This document shows, one piece after another, positions 1 through 5,703 of a stretch of DNA of 5,703 bases. The DNA is taken from positions 1 through 5,703 of the forward strand of contig JAESQI010000174.1 of NCBI GenBank assembly GCA_016765255.1. The letters are read 5' to 3'. The notes under the pieces were generated by a model. The model was not told the origin of the DNA, did no database searches, and saw nothing but the letters and a program-made list of their open reading frames with translations. Made by a program: the position numbers and the translations under genes. The DNA is from Robiginitomaculum sp. Its GTDB lineage: Bacteria > Pseudomonadota > Alphaproteobacteria > Caulobacterales > Maricaulaceae. Positions within the stretch are counted from its first letter, which is position 1. Each line of letters opens with the position of its first letter.

Positions 1-1858
1 AGCCGCCGTAAGACCAACCATAAATACCCATGCGTTCAGGGTCGACAAATCCGAGGCGTTTGAGAAAACCCGCCCCAACACTCTGGTCAATCACTTCGGA
101 TTTTCCCATGGCGCGGTAGAGATGGTCTTCGAACGCCTTGCCCCGATTGGCCGCGCCTCTGTTATCCAGTTGAAACACGACAAAGCCGTTATCGACCAAG
201 GTTTGGGCAAAATAATCTCTGCCCCAGGAATTGCTCACTCTTTGTACGCCAGGCCCGCCGTAAACGAGGGTGACGGCAGGGCGTTTTTCCCCTGCGACAA
301 TGTCTTTTGGTTTGTAGAGAACATAGTCCATTTCTGTTCCGTCAGCAGCGTCGAGTTGTCCAAATTGAGGGGCGACATGTGAAGCAAGGTAGGGGCCGTA
401 GGGATGGCTTTCGTCCAGTTTATTTTCATTGAGCCAAATGAGAGGTGTGCCCGTATTTGAAAATGTACGGGTTTGCGGCGGGGTTGCCGCATTTGAAAAC
501 CTGCCAATATAGCTTTTACAGTTTTGGGAAAAACTCGCATAATGACGACCATCACCGCTCGAGAGTTGTGTTAAGTTACTGCCATCAAAATTGACACTAA
601 AAATATGGTGGTGAAGGGCTGTGTCCTGCCAGCCAGAGAAATAAAGTGTCTGGCCCTCTTCATCAACGCAATTTATCTTTGAGACAGGCCAATTTCCCTT
701 TGTGATTTGCACGGGGTTGGTGCCACCTGCTTGGTAGCGGTAGATATGGCGGTAGCCGCTGCGCTCTGAACTCCATAAAAATCCGCCGTCCCTTAGGGGG
801 ATAAAATCGTCCTTGATATTGATCCAAGTCGGGCTTGTTTCTTCAAACATGAGGCGGCTTTTGCCTGTGCGCGGGTTGATATCAAGCATTTTTAAAGATT
901 TATGATCCCGTGATAAAATACCTGCATAGACATGCTGGCTATCTTCGCTCCAATAGACATTGGTTAAGTAAATATCTGTCTCAAGACCAATATCAGCCCA
1001 AACAGTGCGCCGCCCATAAGTGCGCACCATGCCAAGCTTGACGGTCGCATTTGGTGTGCCTGCAAAGGGGTAGCGTTGAGCCACGGTCTCGACACCTGCG
1101 GATGAGAACTCAAGGCGGCTTTCAATGGCAATCGGGCTTTCGTCGATTTGGGTATAAGCAATTCTGCTTTCGTCAGGCGACATCCAATAACCGCGAAACC
1201 GGTTTAATTCTTCCTGAACAACAAATGAGGCGGTGGCGTTGCGAATGGTCTCGGTAGCACCAAAGGATAATCTGCGTTCTTGGCCATTGGTGAGGTCGGT
1301 GACGTATAATTCATTGCCCCTGACATAACTCACATAATTGCCAGACTCCGAGATATGCGCGTCTGTTTCAAAGCCGTCCGTTTTTGTCACTTGTGTGGCT
1401 GTGTGTGTGGTCAAATTATACACATAGACATCGCCGCCAAGGGGAAACAGGATTTGTTCAGATTTTGCGTCCCAGCTATAAGAGACAATGCCTTTACCGT
1501 ATTCTCTGGCCCGCTCGCGCCTGTTTTTTTCCTCAGCGGATAGGATTTCAGGCGTGCCCAATAGATCTGTTGAGCTGACCAAAACATGGCCCCCGCCTGT
1601 AGCGAGATCATAGGCCCATAAGTCTTGTTGATTGGCATCATCGACACGCCCTTGCAAAACTGTCACCAATTTTCCGTCAGGTGATATGCGCGGTTTGGAC
1701 AGGGTGGGGCCAGATAAAGCGGGATCAGAAAGGAGAATGGCGGGGGTTAAATCACCTGAGTTTATCGAAGTTGATTTAACAGAATTTGCGGTTTCACTCG
1801 TCCCGCACGCAGAGAGGCACACCGCCGTAAGGACGAAACCCGTTTTAAAATACCGCAT
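1..1858 (-). CDS. Dipeptidyl peptidase IV-type S9 serine peptidase, lipoprotein, C-terminus beyond window
   Basis: This is a prolyl-type aminodipeptidase (family S9, DPP IV/DAP IV branch) that removes N-terminal dipeptides, usually Xaa-Pro, from peptides outside the cytoplasm. The frame is open for 619 codons from the ATG at 1858 to the left edge. Residues 1-18 form a lipoprotein signal: a basic start, a hydrophobic core and the lipobox LSAC with Cys18. Gly19 follows, which suggests outer-membrane sorting. About residues 45-490 form the beta-propeller. It carries VQEELNRFRGYW, whose Glu216-Glu217 pair is the double-Glu motif that binds the substrate N-terminus, and the family-typical QRYPFAGTPNA. 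The hydrolase domain has YGGPG with the probable oxyanion Tyr533, NRGAANRG, and GWSYGG with nucleophile Ser616 at the extreme edge. The catalytic Asp and His, in about 120 further residues, lie outside. A GGGGGGA tract just upstream serves as the ribosome binding site. The neighbour at 1934 is divergent. Family assignment is firm; exact specificity is inferred. Confidence 0.95.
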   Translation of the reverse strand, partial: MRYFKTGFVLTAVCLSACGTSETANSVKSTSINSGDLTPAILLSDPALSGPTLSKPRISPDGKLVTVLQGRVDDANQQDLWAYDLATGGGHVLVSSTDLLGTPEILSAEEKNRRERAREYGKGIVSYSWDAKSEQILFPLGGDVYVYNLTTHTATQVTKTDGFETDAHISESGNYVSYVRGNELYVTDLTNGQERRLSFGATETIRNATASFVVQEELNRFRGYWMSPDESRIAYTQIDESPIAIESRLEFSSAGVETVAQRYPFAGTPNATVKLGMVRTYGRRTVWADIGLETDIYLTNVYWSEDSQHVYAGILSRDHKSLKMLDINPRTGKSRLMFEETSPTWINIKDDFIPLRDGGFLWSSERSGYRHIYRYQAGGTNPVQITKGNWPVSKINCVDEEGQTLYFSGWQDTALHHHIFSVNFDGSNLTQLSSGDGRHYASFSQNCKSYIGRFSNAATPPQTRTFSNTGTPLIWLNENKLDESHPYGPYLASHVAPQFGQLDAADGTEMDYVLYKPKDIVAGEKRPAVTLVYGGPGVQRVSNSWGRDYFAQTLVDNGFVVFQLDNRGAANRGKAFEDHLYRAMGKSEVIDQSVGAGFLKRLGFVDPERMGIYGWSYGG

Positions 1859-1933
1859 ATGATCCCCCCATTTTTAATGTGAACATATTTACAAAGCTGT
1901 GTTAGGAAAGCAAGCAAGATATAGGCGAAGCTG
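1859..1933. promoter_or_regulatory. Divergent intergenic spacer between the DPP IV and DHH genes
   Basis: These 75 bases must hold the start signals for both divergent genes. I see a G6 ribosome-binding tract for the minus-strand gene (C6 at 1864-1869) and AGGCGA at 1923-1928 for the plus-strand gene. There is also a small dyad, ATGT-GA-ACAT, at 1877-1886. TTTACA at 1888-1893 resembles a -35 box on the plus strand, but no acceptable -10 lies at the right distance. On the minus strand two overlapping TTGCTT boxes (1908-1917) have only weak -10 partners. I therefore do not assign a precise promoter. Confidence 0.35.
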
Positions 1934-2878
1934 ATGAGTAATTACGATATTTTTAACGGCGACGCGGACGGGCTTTGCGCCCTGTTGCAGCTCCGCCGCG
2001 CAGACCCGCGCACGGCTACGCTCATTACGGGGGTTAAACGCGAAATCAATTTGCTAGAGCGTGTGACCGCCAAAGCGGGGGATCATCTGACAGTTTTGGA
2101 TATTTCTATGCGCACCAATCAAGTGGGATTAAAACGCGCCTTGAGCTCAGGGGCTAATATATTTTATGTAGACCATCATAATTCTGGCAGCATCCCAAAA
2201 CATAAAAACCTGTTTGCCGTGATTGATACTAGTCCCACTATATGCACGTCCTTACTGGTCAATAAATGTTTGAATGGTCAATATGCAGATTGGGCCATTG
2301 TCGGGGCATTTGGGGATAATATGGGGGCAAGCGCCAATGTCCTTGCAAAAAAATTGGATATAGGTGACGTGGATATGTTGCGGTTAAAAAACTTCGGAGA
2401 ATTGATAAATTACAATGCTTATGGTCGCGATGTTTCCGATTTGCATTTTGCGCCTGACGAAATGTTCAAGCGTCTACTGTGTTTTAAAACCCCGCAAGCG
2501 TGTTTGGAAGCGAGTTCAGATATAATTCGAATATTGGAATTCGGTTTTCAGGCTGACATGGAAAAGGCTGATTTGACCACTTCTTTAGCGCCAAATATTT
2601 TCTTGTTGGGTGACGCGCCTTGGGCACGTAGAATTTCGGGTAGTTTTGGAAATAAACTGGCCCGAGAAAATCCAGACCAAGCCCACGGCGTTTTGACCCA
2701 TAACGTGGAGGGCGGATTTACGGTGTCAGTTAGGGCCTCTCTAAATAGTCCAAAGGGTGCGGATATATTGTGTTTACAATTTCCCACAGGTGGGGGCCGT
2801 GCGGGCGCCGCAGGGATTAACCATTTACCCAAAGAAGATTTGGATAAATTTTTGGCGGCGTTTAAAATAGGGTTTTAG
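1934..2878 (+). CDS. DHH family phosphoesterase (DHH plus DHHA1 domains), stand-alone
   Basis: This is a 314-residue cytoplasmic protein of the DHH phosphoesterase superfamily (RecJ, NrnA and relatives), which are Mn-dependent phosphodiesterases acting on nucleic acid ends or small nucleotides. The metal-binding motifs appear in order: NGDADG at 8-13 (motif I, with Asn where RecJ/NrnA proteins often have His), LDIS with Asp56 (motif II), VDHHNSG with Asp80-His81-His82 (motif III), and GDN with Asp128 (motif IV). The C-terminal DHHA1-type substrate-binding motif is GGGRAGAAGINH at 286-297. RecJ is nearly twice as long and has an extra OB fold; none is present here, so this is not RecJ. The start is supported by AGGCGA five bases upstream. 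The gene is divergent from the DPP IV gene and convergent with the SDR gene, so it is probably transcribed alone. A strong hairpin begins about 9 bases after the TAG stop. The superfamily is secure; the substrate cannot be read from the sequence. Confidence 0.9.
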   Translation: MSNYDIFNGDADGLCALLQLRRADPRTATLITGVKREINLLERVTAKAGDHLTVLDISMRTNQVGLKRALSSGANIFYVDHHNSGSIPKHKNLFAVIDTSPTICTSLLVNKCLNGQYADWAIVGAFGDNMGASANVLAKKLDIGDVDMLRLKNFGELINYNAYGRDVSDLHFAPDEMFKRLLCFKTPQACLEASSDIIRILEFGFQADMEKADLTTSLAPNIFLLGDAPWARRISGSFGNKLARENPDQAHGVLTHNVEGGFTVSVRASLNSPKGADILCLQFPTGGGRAGAAGINHLPKEDLDKFLAAFKIGF

Positions 2879-2887
2879 TATAACCTA

Positions 2888-2928
2888 TATCCAGTCATAC
2901 CCGCCCCTGTGGCGGGTATGACTGGGTA
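2888..2928. repeat. Palindromic intergenic repeat, copy A (long hairpin)
   Basis: There is a perfect 15-bp inverted repeat: CCAGTCATACCCGCC at 2891-2905, loop CCTGT, and its exact complement at 2911-2925. Three more outer pairs (A-T, T-A and one T-G) extend it to 2888-2928. It starts 9 bases after the stop of the DHH gene, in the spacer between convergent genes. The ATACCC...GGGTAT core with a GGGTATGAC arm is of the type found as dispersed extragenic palindromes in alphaproteobacteria. No T tract follows on either strand, so it is not a standard intrinsic terminator, although the RNA hairpin could protect 3' ends. Confidence 0.75.
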
Positions 2929-2941
2929 AACCGAGCCCTGT

Positions 2942-2974
2942 AAAAACGTGGATACCCTACACAAGGTAGGGTAT
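2942..2974 (-). terminator. Possible terminator for the SDR gene (hairpin B plus T tract)
   Basis: Read on the minus strand, the 9-bp hairpin of copy B is followed after five bases (CCACG) by TTTTT (A5 on the plus strand at 2942-2946). It lies about 40 bases past the SDR stop codon, where a terminator is expected. The gap between stem and T tract, and the shortness of that tract, make it a weak intrinsic terminator at best. The hairpin may be only a repeat. Confidence 0.35.
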
Positions 2975-2978
2975 GACG
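2949..2978. repeat. Palindromic intergenic repeat, copy B
   Basis: This is a second hairpin of the same design 26 bases after copy A: ATACCCTAC at 2952-2960, loop ACAAG, and GTAGGGTAT at 2966-2974, a perfect 9-bp stem. The flanks TGG on the left and GACGG on the right match the asymmetric outer arms usual for TGGATACCC...GGGTATGACG palindromes. Copy A instead has symmetric outer arms. The inner three stem pairs differ from copy A (TAC/GTA instead of GCC/GGC) but still pair. Confidence 0.7.
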
Positions 2979-3011
2979 GAGGGGGTAGGGAATAAAGAAG
3001 CTACTATATTT

Positions 3012-3797
3012 CTACCTTGGCGGCATTCTTGCGCCTGCATCAGCCCTGATGTGTTCGGCGTTGATATAGGTTTGTTCGCATAAGGTTGCGACTAATCTTG
3101 CGTATTCTTCGGTAGTGCCAAAGCGGGCCGGAAATTGTACATATGCGCGCAAAGTCTCTTTAACTTCTGGTTTCATTTGCTCGTAAATAGGCGTTTCAAA
3201 AAACCCGGGTAGAATTGTATTACATCTAATGCCTTCGCGGGCGAGGTCACGGGCGACGGGCAAGGCCATTGCGAGAATGCCGCCTTTGGAGGCCGCGTAA
3301 GCCACTTGCCCGATTTGACCGTCTTGGGCGGCAACAGAGGCCGTATTGACGATAACCCCGCGCTCGCCGTCAGGCTCGGTGGGGTCTAAAGACATCATGC
3401 CAGCAGCTGATTTGGCCACGCACATAAAGGTACCGATCAGATTGACATTGATGATTTTGTTAAAAAACCCTGCGTCATGGGCGCGGATTTCGCCAGTTTT
3501 TCGGTCGCGACTGGCGGTTTTCATACCGCCCGCAATACCTGCGCAATTGACCATGATGCGTTCTTGACCATTGACGGCGCGAACCGTCGCAAAGCCTGCG
3601 TCGACACTGGCCTCGTCTGATACATCAACGCGGGCAAAGACGCCGCCTATGTCTTTGGCTACGCTTTCGCCGCGCTCCTCGTTCATATCAAATATGCCGA
3701 CTTTGACCCCTTTTGCTGCGAGAAGACGCGCTGTGCCTTCGCCGAGACCAGAGGCGCCGCCCGTAACCACAGCACTAATTTTGTTTGATAATTCCAT
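3012..3797 (-). CDS. SDR-family NAD-dependent dehydrogenase, 3-hydroxyacyl-CoA dehydrogenase type 2-like
   Basis: This is a classical short-chain dehydrogenase of 261 residues, complete. The closest resemblance is to the HSD17B10/type-2 3-hydroxyacyl-CoA dehydrogenase branch, which oxidises 3-hydroxyacyl-CoA in fatty acid and branched-chain amino acid breakdown. Visible motifs are TGGASGLG at 12-19 (nucleotide binding) and Asp37 at the end of beta-2, which favours NAD over NADP. They continue with NCAG at 84-87 (a variant of NNAG), Asn119 in NVNLIGT, Ser154 in NTASVAA, and Tyr167/Lys171 in YAASK. The stretch PDGERGVIVNTASVAAQDGQ and the C-terminal IRADAGARMPPR are typical of this branch. A longer start at 3809 is in frame, but its first codons contain the GGAGAG that sits seven bases before the ATG at 3797, so 3797 is chosen. 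The gene is divergent from the isoaspartyl peptidase gene and convergent with the DHH gene. SDR membership is certain; the acyl-CoA substrate is inferred. Confidence 0.92.
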   Translation of the reverse strand: MELSNKISAVVTGGASGLGEGTARLLAAKGVKVGIFDMNEERGESVAKDIGGVFARVDVSDEASVDAGFATVRAVNGQERIMVNCAGIAGGMKTASRDRKTGEIRAHDAGFFNKIINVNLIGTFMCVAKSAAGMMSLDPTEPDGERGVIVNTASVAAQDGQIGQVAYAASKGGILAMALPVARDLAREGIRCNTILPGFFETPIYEQMKPEVKETLRAYVQFPARFGTTEEYARLVATLCEQTYINAEHIRADAGARMPPR

Positions 3798-3801
3798 AAC
3801 A

Positions 3802-3807
3802 CTCTCC
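3802..3807 (-). promoter_or_regulatory. Ribosome binding site deciding the SDR start
   Basis: On the minus strand GGAGAG lies just upstream of the ATG at 3797 at ideal spacing. It overlaps the alternative in-frame ATG at 3809, which itself has no good Shine-Dalgarno sequence. This makes 3797 the likely start. Confidence 0.7.
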
Positions 3808-3823
3808 ATTCCCGATATTCAGT

Positions 3824-3857
3824 TTGCAGACATAGCCAAGTTCGGCTAAAATCTCAA
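3824..3857. promoter_or_regulatory. Candidate overlapping divergent promoters with a central dyad
   Basis: On the plus strand, TTGCAG (3824-3829) is followed after exactly 17 bases by TAAAAT (3847-3852). This is a plausible housekeeping promoter for the isoaspartyl peptidase gene, with a leader of about 28 bases. On the minus strand, TTGAGA (3852-3857) is followed after 17 bases by TATGTC (3829-3834), a weaker promoter for the SDR gene. The two overlap face to face, and the dyad TAGCC-AAGTTC-GGCTA (3833-3848) lies across both spacers. Box matches are by eye; the minus-strand -10 is poor. Confidence 0.4.
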
Positions 3858-3887
3858 ATATATTATGCACGTTATGAAAGTTTATTT

Positions 3888-4750
3888 ATGGGAAAGTCTA
3901 TTGGACTGGCTGTACACGGCGGGGCGGGTAAATATGTTCGCAAAGATCAAGCGACTCAATTCGAGAATTTACGGCATGTCATGGGTGTTGGCAAAGATAT
4001 GTTGGCGGGCGGTGCGTCTGCCCTTGACGTGGTCGAAGCCTTGGCCGTGCACCTTGAAGACGCAGGCCTTTATGTGGCTGGTAAAGGCACAGGGCCAAAC
4101 AGCGCAGGCGAGTACGAACTCGACGCGTCTATCATGTGCGGGGCTACGCGTAATATTGGCGCAGTGGCGGCGATGAAGGGCTATAAAAACCCAATTTGTG
4201 TCGCCCGTGCCGTCATGGATAAAACACCCCATGTGATGTTGGCAGGTCGGGGAGCCGAGAATTTCGCCAATGCGCAAAATTGTACATTGGTCACCAATCC
4301 GCTCGATTATTATATCATTCAAGGGGTCACCCGCTTGCCCCAAGATTTGGATACGGGCACAATCGGTGTCGTGGCGCGGGACAGAGAGGGCCGCTTGGCG
4401 GCGGCCACTTCAACGGGGGGTTACTCGGGAAAATGCAAGGACGGGTCGGGGATAGTCCATTGGCGGGGGCAGGCATATGGGCCGATGAACGGGTCGCGGT
4501 TTCTTGCACAGGCCAAGGGGAATATTTCATCAAGGCGGCTATTGCAGCCGATATTTCCGCCCGTATGCGCTACGGGAATTTTTCGTTGGATCAGGCATCC
4601 CAAGGGGCGATTGACGATATGGGTGTGCAAGGTGGTTACGGGGGTGTGATTGCACTGGGGAAAGAAGGACTGCCCGTTTTCCCTTATAATTCCCAGGGCA
4701 TGCGCAGAGGCTGGATTGACCAAGGTGGACAGGTAAGAGTTGAAGTATGA
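3888..4750 (+). CDS. Isoaspartyl peptidase/L-asparaginase (Ntn hydrolase), interrupted by a -1 frameshift
   Basis: This is a family T2 N-terminal-nucleophile hydrolase (E. coli IaaA/human ASRGL1 type). The precursor cleaves itself before a Thr, and the resulting alpha/beta enzyme hydrolyses isoaspartyl dipeptides and L-asparagine. The first frame (3888 to a TGA at 4647-4649) holds HGGAG at 10-14, LYVAGKG, ELDASIM at 78-83, and DTGTIG with the presumed nucleophile Thr158 (alpha 1-157, beta from 158), then TSTGG at 174-178. After about residue 182 this frame turns to nonsense. The -1 frame carries on exactly where it should: GRVGDSP (Arg186, Asp189), CTGQGE (Thr208-Gly209), GGYGGVIAL and YNSQGMRRGW, to a TGA at 4748-4750. 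Joined, this gives about 287 residues, near family length. The junction lies within 4415-4433. The cause is an indel, a sequence error or frameshifting. Start 3888 fits the family N-terminus (IGLAVHGGAG), but its Shine-Dalgarno is weak (GAAAG). The gene overlaps the next one by ATGA. If the frame break is real and not suppressed, this is a pseudogene. Confidence 0.88.
4415..4433 (+). other. Frameshift point: two slippery heptamers in the isoaspartyl peptidase gene
   Basis: Aligned to the incoming frame, this stretch has two X XXY YYZ heptamers: G GGG GGT at 4415-4421 and G GGA AAA at 4427-4433. A -1 slip at the first gives TSTGG-LLGKMQGRVGDSP; at the second it gives TSTGG-YSGKMQGRVGDSP. Both match the family spacing between TSTGG and GRVGDSP. 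Equally, one missing G in the G6 run or one missing A in the A4 run would explain the break. Only a weak possible stem (GGAC 4438-4441 with GTCC 4455-4458) follows, so a stimulatory structure is not evident. Confidence 0.6.
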
Positions 4751-5703
4751 GCCATAAACTCATCCAAGCTTTTGAATTGCAATCCCGCCACTGCGCCGAT
4801 CTAGGCTCGCCGTTTATGGCGCGCATGTGTAAAATATCCGCCCTGCTTTTAACGCCAGAAGGTGATGTGGCGAACGCTCTGTTTAACTGGGCGGGAGACG
4901 TAGCACCGGGCGGGCATAACCTACCCCTGCGCCTTATGGGGGCGTTGCACAATTTGGTTATAACGGGACAGTGTCAACCATTATCCGACATATTTCCACC
5001 CCATTACAAAGATAAAACCGACGCGCAAATTTGGGCGGGTGTTAGCGCTGCCTTTGAAACACATGCAGTGTTTATTTTAGGATTTTTGCAAAGCCCTCCA
5101 CAAACCAATGAGGTACGGCGTTCGGCTATCCTCTTGCCCGGTTTTTTGTCCATTGCCAAGGCAACAAATGGACTCCCCTTTGTGCTGTCAGAAATTGGGG
5201 CCAGTGCGGGCCTGAATTTAAACTGGAACCAGTATTATTATCAATTTGGCGACAAAGAGTGGGGTGATAAAAATGCTACGGTGAAATTATGCCCGAAGTG
5301 GAGCGGGCCTGTGCCAAAACTTAAAAATATTGTCGTGCAAGAACGGCGTGGGTGTGATTTAATGCCAACAGATTTAACTGATAAAACCGAGACTACCAAT
5401 TTGCTCTCCTACCTCTGGGCTGACCAAGGCGAGCGGATCACGCATACGGAATATGCATTTGAAACGGCGAGTTTATATCCATATCATGTGGATAAAATGG
5501 ACGCCATTGAGTGGCTCAAACAGAGATTGTCCCAGCGATACGAAGGCGCTGTGCACGTAATTTACCACACGATTGCGTGGCAATATTTCCCGCAAAATTT
5601 GAAACGTGAAGGTCGCGCTCTCATAAAAGACGCAGGCGCAATGGCCAGTGAGACTGCCCCGCTGGCGTGGCTCGTATTTGAAGCAGACGGGCAAGAGCCT
5701 GGC
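4747..5703 (+). CDS. DUF2332 family protein, C-terminus beyond window
   Basis: This is a conserved protein of unknown function (DUF2332), open for 319 codons to the right edge; the family is usually about 330-360 residues, so only a short tail is missing. Family landmarks are CADLGSPF at 16-23, LPLRLMGALHNLVITG at 59-74, NEVRRSAILLPGFL at 121-134, SEIGASAGLNLNW at 148-160, LLSYLWADQGER at 219-230, and HTIAWQYFPQ at 274-283. There is no signal peptide or membrane segment, so it is probably cytoplasmic. The ATG overlaps the TGA of the upstream isoaspartyl peptidase gene (ATGA), and AGGTAAGAG at 4731-4739 can serve as its ribosome binding site, indicating translational coupling within one operon. 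EIGASAGLN resembles motif I of class I SAM-dependent methyltransferases, a weak hint at function and only inference. The family call is from remembered motifs and is fairly firm; the role is unknown. Confidence 0.85.
   Translation, partial: MSHKLIQAFELQSRHCADLGSPFMARMCKISALLLTPEGDVANALFNWAGDVAPGGHNLPLRLMGALHNLVITGQCQPLSDIFPPHYKDKTDAQIWAGVSAAFETHAVFILGFLQSPPQTNEVRRSAILLPGFLSIAKATNGLPFVLSEIGASAGLNLNWNQYYYQFGDKEWGDKNATVKLCPKWSGPVPKLKNIVVQERRGCDLMPTDLTDKTETTNLLSYLWADQGERITHTEYAFETASLYPYHVDKMDAIEWLKQRLSQRYEGAVHVIYHTIAWQYFPQNLKREGRALIKDAGAMASETAPLAWLVFEADGQEPG

Noticed and set aside
1877..1886. ATGTGAACAT as a defined operator.
   Set aside because: Only four bases pair on each side; this is too short to claim a binding site without conservation data.
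2888..2928. Hairpin A as a standard Rho-independent terminator for the DHH gene.
   Set aside because: The stem is strong but no run of T follows it on either strand.
3571..3849. Plus-strand open frame of 92 codons opposite the SDR gene.
   Set aside because: It is fully antisense to conserved SDR codons, its composition is that of a shadow frame, and it shows no recognisable motif or ribosome binding site.
3969..4343. Minus-strand open frame of 124 codons opposite the isoaspartyl peptidase gene.
   Set aside because: The plus strand here encodes unmistakable family motifs (ELDASIM, DTGTIG), so the antisense frame is incidental.
4434..4649. Tail of the first frame of the isoaspartyl peptidase as a genuine alternative C-terminus.
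   Set aside because: Its residues match nothing in the family, while the -1 frame over the same bases encodes GRVGDSP, CTGQGE and GGYGGV; the tail is out-of-frame readthrough.
4433..4750. Independent gene for a beta-subunit starting at the ATG at 4433.
   Set aside because: Such a product would lack the nucleophile Thr158 and TSTGG, and the upstream GGGA is a poor ribosome binding site; a broken single gene explains the sequence better.
4539..4952. Minus-strand open frame of 137 codons spanning the isoaspartyl peptidase/DUF2332 junction.
   Set aside because: It covers the conserved plus-strand ends and starts of two recognisable proteins and has no family-like sequence of its own.

Overview
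The window looks like ordinary chromosomal DNA from an alphaproteobacterium. Pointers are the protein families (a DPP IV-type lipoprotein, a short DHH phosphoesterase, a type-2 3-hydroxyacyl-CoA-dehydrogenase-like SDR, an alphaproteobacterial-style isoaspartyl peptidase, a DUF2332 protein), moderate GC, and an intergenic palindrome of the TGGATACCC...GGGTATGACG kind that is common in alphaproteobacterial spacers. A marine Hyphomonadaceae/Maricaulales-like host is plausible but is inferred from general resemblance only. I see no mobile element, CRISPR array, tRNA or rRNA. No stretch longer than 300 bases lacks a gene.

Layout: (1) 1-1858, minus: a dipeptidyl peptidase IV-type serine peptidase with a lipoprotein signal. 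It runs off the left edge just after its catalytic serine. (2) 1859-1933: short divergent spacer. (3) 1934-2878, plus: a stand-alone DHH/DHHA1 phosphoesterase. (4) 2879-3011: spacer between convergent genes holding two hairpins of one palindromic repeat family. (5) 3012-3797, minus: an SDR dehydrogenase; the ribosome binding site favours the second of two ATGs. (6) 3798-3887: divergent spacer with plausible, mutually overlapping promoters. (7) 3888-4750, plus: an isoaspartyl peptidase/L-asparaginase whose reading frame is broken once, near 4415-4433, by a -1 shift. (8) 4747-5703, plus: a DUF2332 protein overlapping the previous gene by ATGA and running off the right edge.

How they fit together: genes 7 and 8 form a probable translationally coupled pair. 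The DPP IV and the isoaspartyl peptidase both act on peptides (outside the cytoplasm and in the cytoplasm, respectively), but they are in separate transcription units, so a shared pathway is only a guess. The most notable observation is the frame break in gene 7. It lies on two consecutive heptamers that both fit the X XXY YYZ slippery pattern, and a -1 shift at either one restores a family-typical enzyme with no residue gained or lost. A single-base indel or sequencing error is the simplest explanation; programmed frameshifting is a testable alternative.
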